Positions 15,852-18,574 of a stretch of 18,574 nucleotides of DNA are shown one piece after another. This DNA is from CAZDAM01 sp964503595. GTDB taxonomy: Bacteria > Muiribacteriota > UBA6191. A program made the position numbers and the translations under genes. The stretch spans positions 1 to 18,574 of the forward strand of contig CAZDAM010000071.1 in the NCBI GenBank assembly GCA_964503595.1, read 5' to 3'. Position 1 is the first letter of the stretch, and each line of letters opens with the position of its first letter. A model generated the notes under the pieces. It did not search any database. It saw only the letters and a program-made list of their open reading frames with translations, and had not been told where the DNA came from.

Positions 15852-18149
15852 ATGTCATCAAGTTGTGCTTACAGATTTTTGTTCCTGATCGCTTTTTTGT
15901 GCTACGCAAGAGTGGAGGCGTTGGGAGAAAACCGCATCTTTCAGATCCGTCATGCCTTGAGCGGGGATACACTGGCCATCACTGCAACCCGTCGGGTGGA
16001 GAGATCCTATCGTCCTGGATTCCCCCTGTCCTTCTGGGTTGAGGACGCCGCCTGGGAGAATCCCCTGGCCAACGGCCTGGATCCGGATGGAGTCGATGCT
16101 ACGGGAAGTCCTTTGGAAAGACAGGCTCTTCTAGAGGATTTTGCCCGTTTTGTCGAGCAGACTCTGGTAGCTCCTCTGGAAAGTTCCCAGTTCAGCTTTC
16201 TGAATCCGGATAACGCTTCTTTGGATGGTCTTCACTTCCTGCTACTGGATGTTCCTGATGGCTTCAGTGATGATCCGGCCGAAGATCAGAGAAAGGGCAG
16301 CGCGGTTTTAGCCCGACTGGACCCGGATGATCTTTCATCTCTGAAGGGCCTGAACAATATGAATCTGGTTCAGATTGATCTCAATCCCGGTACTTTGGGT
16401 CGCTCCCTGGTGTCAGGAATTGAATGGGATCGCAGCCTTTATGAAATTGCCCGCGTTCTGGGAAGGCTTCTGTTTTATCAGCGTCATGGGGAAGATGAAG
16501 TCTGGCTGGAAGAAGGTTTCAACCAGTATGTTGCCTATCGTCTCCTGAATCAGAAGCCGGGCCATCAGAGTTCCCAAAGAGTTCTGGATGCTCCGACAGT
16601 TTATCCCTCAGAAGTGAATGTTTATGGCGAGAACCCATATCTGGTCTATCCCGGATTTACATTCTTAAGAAGCAATCTGGATCGGGTCTTTTTCTTTGAA
16701 ACTCCCCGTGATCTTCAGGACAATCGTGATTTTTCACGTTTCCGGGGCTTCAGCTACCTGTTTTTTACCTGGCTCTTTCACCGGATGGGGGGAAACTTTC
16801 TGACCCAGCTTTCAGATGGGGATCGCTTTTTCCAGAATGTCCTGCTCTCGAATGCATCAGGAGTCGAAGCCCTGGCAGAACCGATTCAAGCAGCTGGTCT
16901 TCAGTTTCCCGATCTTCTGGAAGAATTTCAGCTCAGCCTTTTAAGTACTTACCGGGAAGGACTGATCGGGTTTTCCTGCTGCAATATTTCCCGGCCGGCA
17001 GGTTTTACCAATATGGTGGAAATTGAGACTTCAAGCCCTCAGATCGTGACGACTCTGGAAAGGTTTCAAGCCCATGCTCTGCGCATGAAAGGGCAGAATA
17101 CTTCTTCGATTGTTTCCGGAACTCTGGGGTTTCCTGCCTCTTTGGCTGGAATGAGGGTTCTGGGGATCCAGAAGGATTCCGAGGGAGACTGGTTTCTGGA
17201 AAGCAGTCCATCCCGCGAGGCGATTCTGGCGACAACTCTGACTTCCTCAGCAATTCTGAGTCTTGGGTACGAGAACCCTGGAGTGGAAGAAAAGCTGCTT
17301 CTGACCCTGAATACCTCGGATGGAAGACGGCAGTATCAGGCCAGTGCGACAACAAGGGTTCTGACCCGGGGACTGGTTCTTTTAGCGAGCAACCAGAATT
17401 TTGGTACGGTTTCCACCGCGATTGAAATCGATGCTGCTGATTTGCCCATAACGGCGACAACCGTGCCGATTCGAGTCACGGTCAACGGGGCTGGGGTCTT
17501 TGAAATCAAGGTAACCAACACCACAACATCTCCTCTGATCTGGAGCCTTCTTCCGGTTGGCAGCACGACGGGTATCAGTCTGAATGGTCACGGGGCTGTA
17601 AAGCTCTCCCAGAGCAGGGCCAGTCTTTCCACAACCGTGTTAGGCGGTGGGACTTCACTGATTCAGAGGGCTCAAAGTTCGCTAAATCTGGTGATTCTGC
17701 ATGAGGTGGCCCGCAGTGCTGAAATGGAGCTGGTCTTTTCAGTTTATTCCGGAGAACTTCTACCTGCTGGTTCAGGGAGTGGAACTTCCGGGGGGACACC
17801 GATATCCGAGGAAGAGTATCGCCGTCTGGCCGGTGGCGGTGGCGGTGGCTGCTTTGTTGTGACTGCGGCCAGCGGAGGCTCGGAGCACTGGCTGGTACGT
17901 TTCTTTTGCAGAATTCGCGATGAAGTCCTCTTGAGGAACGATTGGGGTACCTGGATGATGGAATGCTACTATCATCATTCACCTGCTTTGGCCAGGACCA
18001 TTCAGGGCTCAGATGCACTGAGAATGCTGGCATGGATTCTTCTGATACCCTTTGGACTGTTAGGGATTCTGCTCTTTCACCCCTGGCTGATCCTGGCTTT
18101 AGGGATTGGCTGGTACAATATCCGGGGAAAATCATGCTCCGTATTCTGA
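15852..18149 (+). CDS. CFI-box secreted paralogue with degenerate metalloprotease site (pseudoprotease)
   Basis: A 765-residue paralogue of the preceding protease with a signal peptide (YRFLFLIAFLCYARVEA). Aligned by hand, LLLDVPDGFSDD matches VYDVQDGFPG, and VQIDLNP matches LHMDIYP. The zinc helix corresponds to residues 195-225: SLYEIARVLGRLLFYQRH then EVWLEEGFNQYVAYRLL. The HELQH positions read VLGRL or RVLGR, so both His ligands and the catalytic Glu are gone, while the Glu of the NEG motif (E221, EEG) and SYLFFTWLFHRMGG are kept. A long extra beta-rich region (about 400-640) follows. It ends with a six-Gly run, Cys667 and FVVTAASGG, then CYYHHSPALARTIQGS and hydrophobic helices (723 to the end). 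It is most likely catalytically inactive. The start ATG 15852 has AAAGGA just upstream; a 69-base gap separates it from the previous gene. Confidence 0.82.
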   Translation: MSSSCAYRFLFLIAFLCYARVEALGENRIFQIRHALSGDTLAITATRRVERSYRPGFPLSFWVEDAAWENPLANGLDPDGVDATGSPLERQALLEDFARFVEQTLVAPLESSQFSFLNPDNASLDGLHFLLLDVPDGFSDDPAEDQRKGSAVLARLDPDDLSSLKGLNNMNLVQIDLNPGTLGRSLVSGIEWDRSLYEIARVLGRLLFYQRHGEDEVWLEEGFNQYVAYRLLNQKPGHQSSQRVLDAPTVYPSEVNVYGENPYLVYPGFTFLRSNLDRVFFFETPRDLQDNRDFSRFRGFSYLFFTWLFHRMGGNFLTQLSDGDRFFQNVLLSNASGVEALAEPIQAAGLQFPDLLEEFQLSLLSTYREGLIGFSCCNISRPAGFTNMVEIETSSPQIVTTLERFQAHALRMKGQNTSSIVSGTLGFPASLAGMRVLGIQKDSEGDWFLESSPSREAILATTLTSSAILSLGYENPGVEEKLLLTLNTSDGRRQYQASATTRVLTRGLVLLASNQNFGTVSTAIEIDAADLPITATTVPIRVTVNGAGVFEIKVTNTTTSPLIWSLLPVGSTTGISLNGHGAVKLSQSRASLSTTVLGGGTSLIQRAQSSLNLVILHEVARSAEMELVFSVYSGELLPAGSGSGTSGGTPISEEEYRRLAGGGGGGCFVVTAASGGSEHWLVRFFCRIRDEVLLRNDWGTWMMECYYHHSPALARTIQGSDALRMLAWILLIPFGLLGILLFHPWLILALGIGWYNIRGKSCSVF

Positions 18150-18574
18150 TTCTGATCTTTGTTTTTGCAGGGCGGGTTGAAGCCACGGCGGCCACACCAT
18201 TTACCACGGCCGAGCTGACCGATGTCATCCTGACCCTGAAGCAGATAACGGAAAATGCCTTCACGACTTACGGAGGAATTACCCCCCCTTCTTCCAACCC
18301 TGCGGACAATACCCTGAATGTACTCCTGACAGATATTTCCGATGGGGAAGAGTATGAAAATGCCCTGGAATCCTATTTTGCCCTCTACGATCAGATCCGG
18401 ATTCAGGGGCTTTCAGATATCAACCGGATTTCCAATTTTGGCAATGTCATTCATATGGATGCCCATAGTTACGATCCCCGAACCCCACGGCCATCTCTGG
18501 GGGCTGCCCTGACGAATGAAACCACCCGTACGGCTTTGGCTAACCAGAAGGTTTTCTATCAGGGATATGCCGGG
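18134..18574 (+). CDS. Third secreted paralogue of the CFI-box protease family (3' end outside window)
   Basis: ATG 18134 overlaps the end of the preceding gene by 16 bases and opens a frame to the window end (147 codons, no stop). The N-terminus MLRILILIFVFAGRVEA is a signal peptide. NVLLTDISDGEEYEN matches the DVxDGF motif of the two upstream paralogues, and VIHMDAHSYDP matches LHMDIYP. From HMD to the window edge, about 38 residues, no HEXXH is seen, although the first paralogue has its HEXXH about 25 residues after HMD. The end of the gene and its C-terminal module are unseen. Whether this copy keeps a zinc site is therefore undetermined. The overlap suggests translational coupling with the preceding gene. 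Confidence 0.75.
   Translation, partial: MLRILILIFVFAGRVEATAATPFTTAELTDVILTLKQITENAFTTYGGITPPSSNPADNTLNVLLTDISDGEEYENALESYFALYDQIRIQGLSDINRISNFGNVIHMDAHSYDPRTPRPSLGAALTNETTRTALANQKVFYQGYAG

Noticed and set aside
15605..16042. + strand frame of 145 codons bridging the two protease-family genes
   Set aside because: It overlaps the C-terminal module of one gene and the signal peptide of the next in another frame, and it starts within the first gene. No independent support.
1..18574. CRISPR arrays, insertion sequences, tRNA or rRNA genes
   Set aside because: No regularly spaced direct repeats, transposase motifs or inverted terminal repeats were found on reading, and no tRNA cloverleaf or conserved rRNA stretch was recognised. 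A tRNA scan was not possible here.

Overview
This is an 18.6 kb stretch of bacterial chromosome in which every supported gene lies on the + strand. Signal peptides, a type IV prepilin-like protein and membrane-anchored secreted proteins suggest a diderm (Gram-negative) bacterium with a Sec pathway and a type IV pilus or type II secretion-like machine. The lineage cannot be fixed from the sequence. The CFI-box C-terminal modules would fit a deltaproteobacterial, bdellovibrio-like or similar understudied group, but that is only a guess. TGA, TAA and TAG all act as stops, so the genetic code is standard.

Layout. (1) 32-556: a decayed gene resembling the Lnb N-terminal periplasmic family (DUF4105), interrupted by an in-frame TGA. 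(2) 584-2892: fmt and radA, overlapping by four bases, followed at 2873-3374 by what looks like a broken M23 (LytM-type) peptidase gene. (3) 3449-9105: a promoter and a tight housekeeping-like operon: a 12-repeat TPR protein, a family 5 solute-binding protein without its permease, the YchF ATPase, a GT4 glycosyltransferase and a GNAT acetyltransferase. (4) 9168-10414: a secreted protein of unknown function with a Gly/Met/Tyr-rich segment, ending in a strong rho-independent terminator. (5) 10453-18574: tpiA, then a prepilin-like PilX/GspK-type protein that probably starts at a CTG inside the tpiA stop, a secreted protein of unknown function, and a tandem set of three related secreted proteins.

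The last block is the most interesting part. The first of the three proteins is a gluzincin-type metalloprotease (HELQH plus a downstream NEG) ending in a CFI-box C-terminal module (Gly-run, Cys-Phe-Ile, YY..SPALART, hydrophobic helices). The second keeps the overall architecture and the C-terminal module but has lost both histidines and the glutamate of HEXXH. The third is cut by the window end. Next to a pseudopilin-like protein, this looks like a small surface or secretion module that combines an active protease with at least one catalytically dead copy. The link between these genes is inferred from adjacency, shared orientation and short spacings only.
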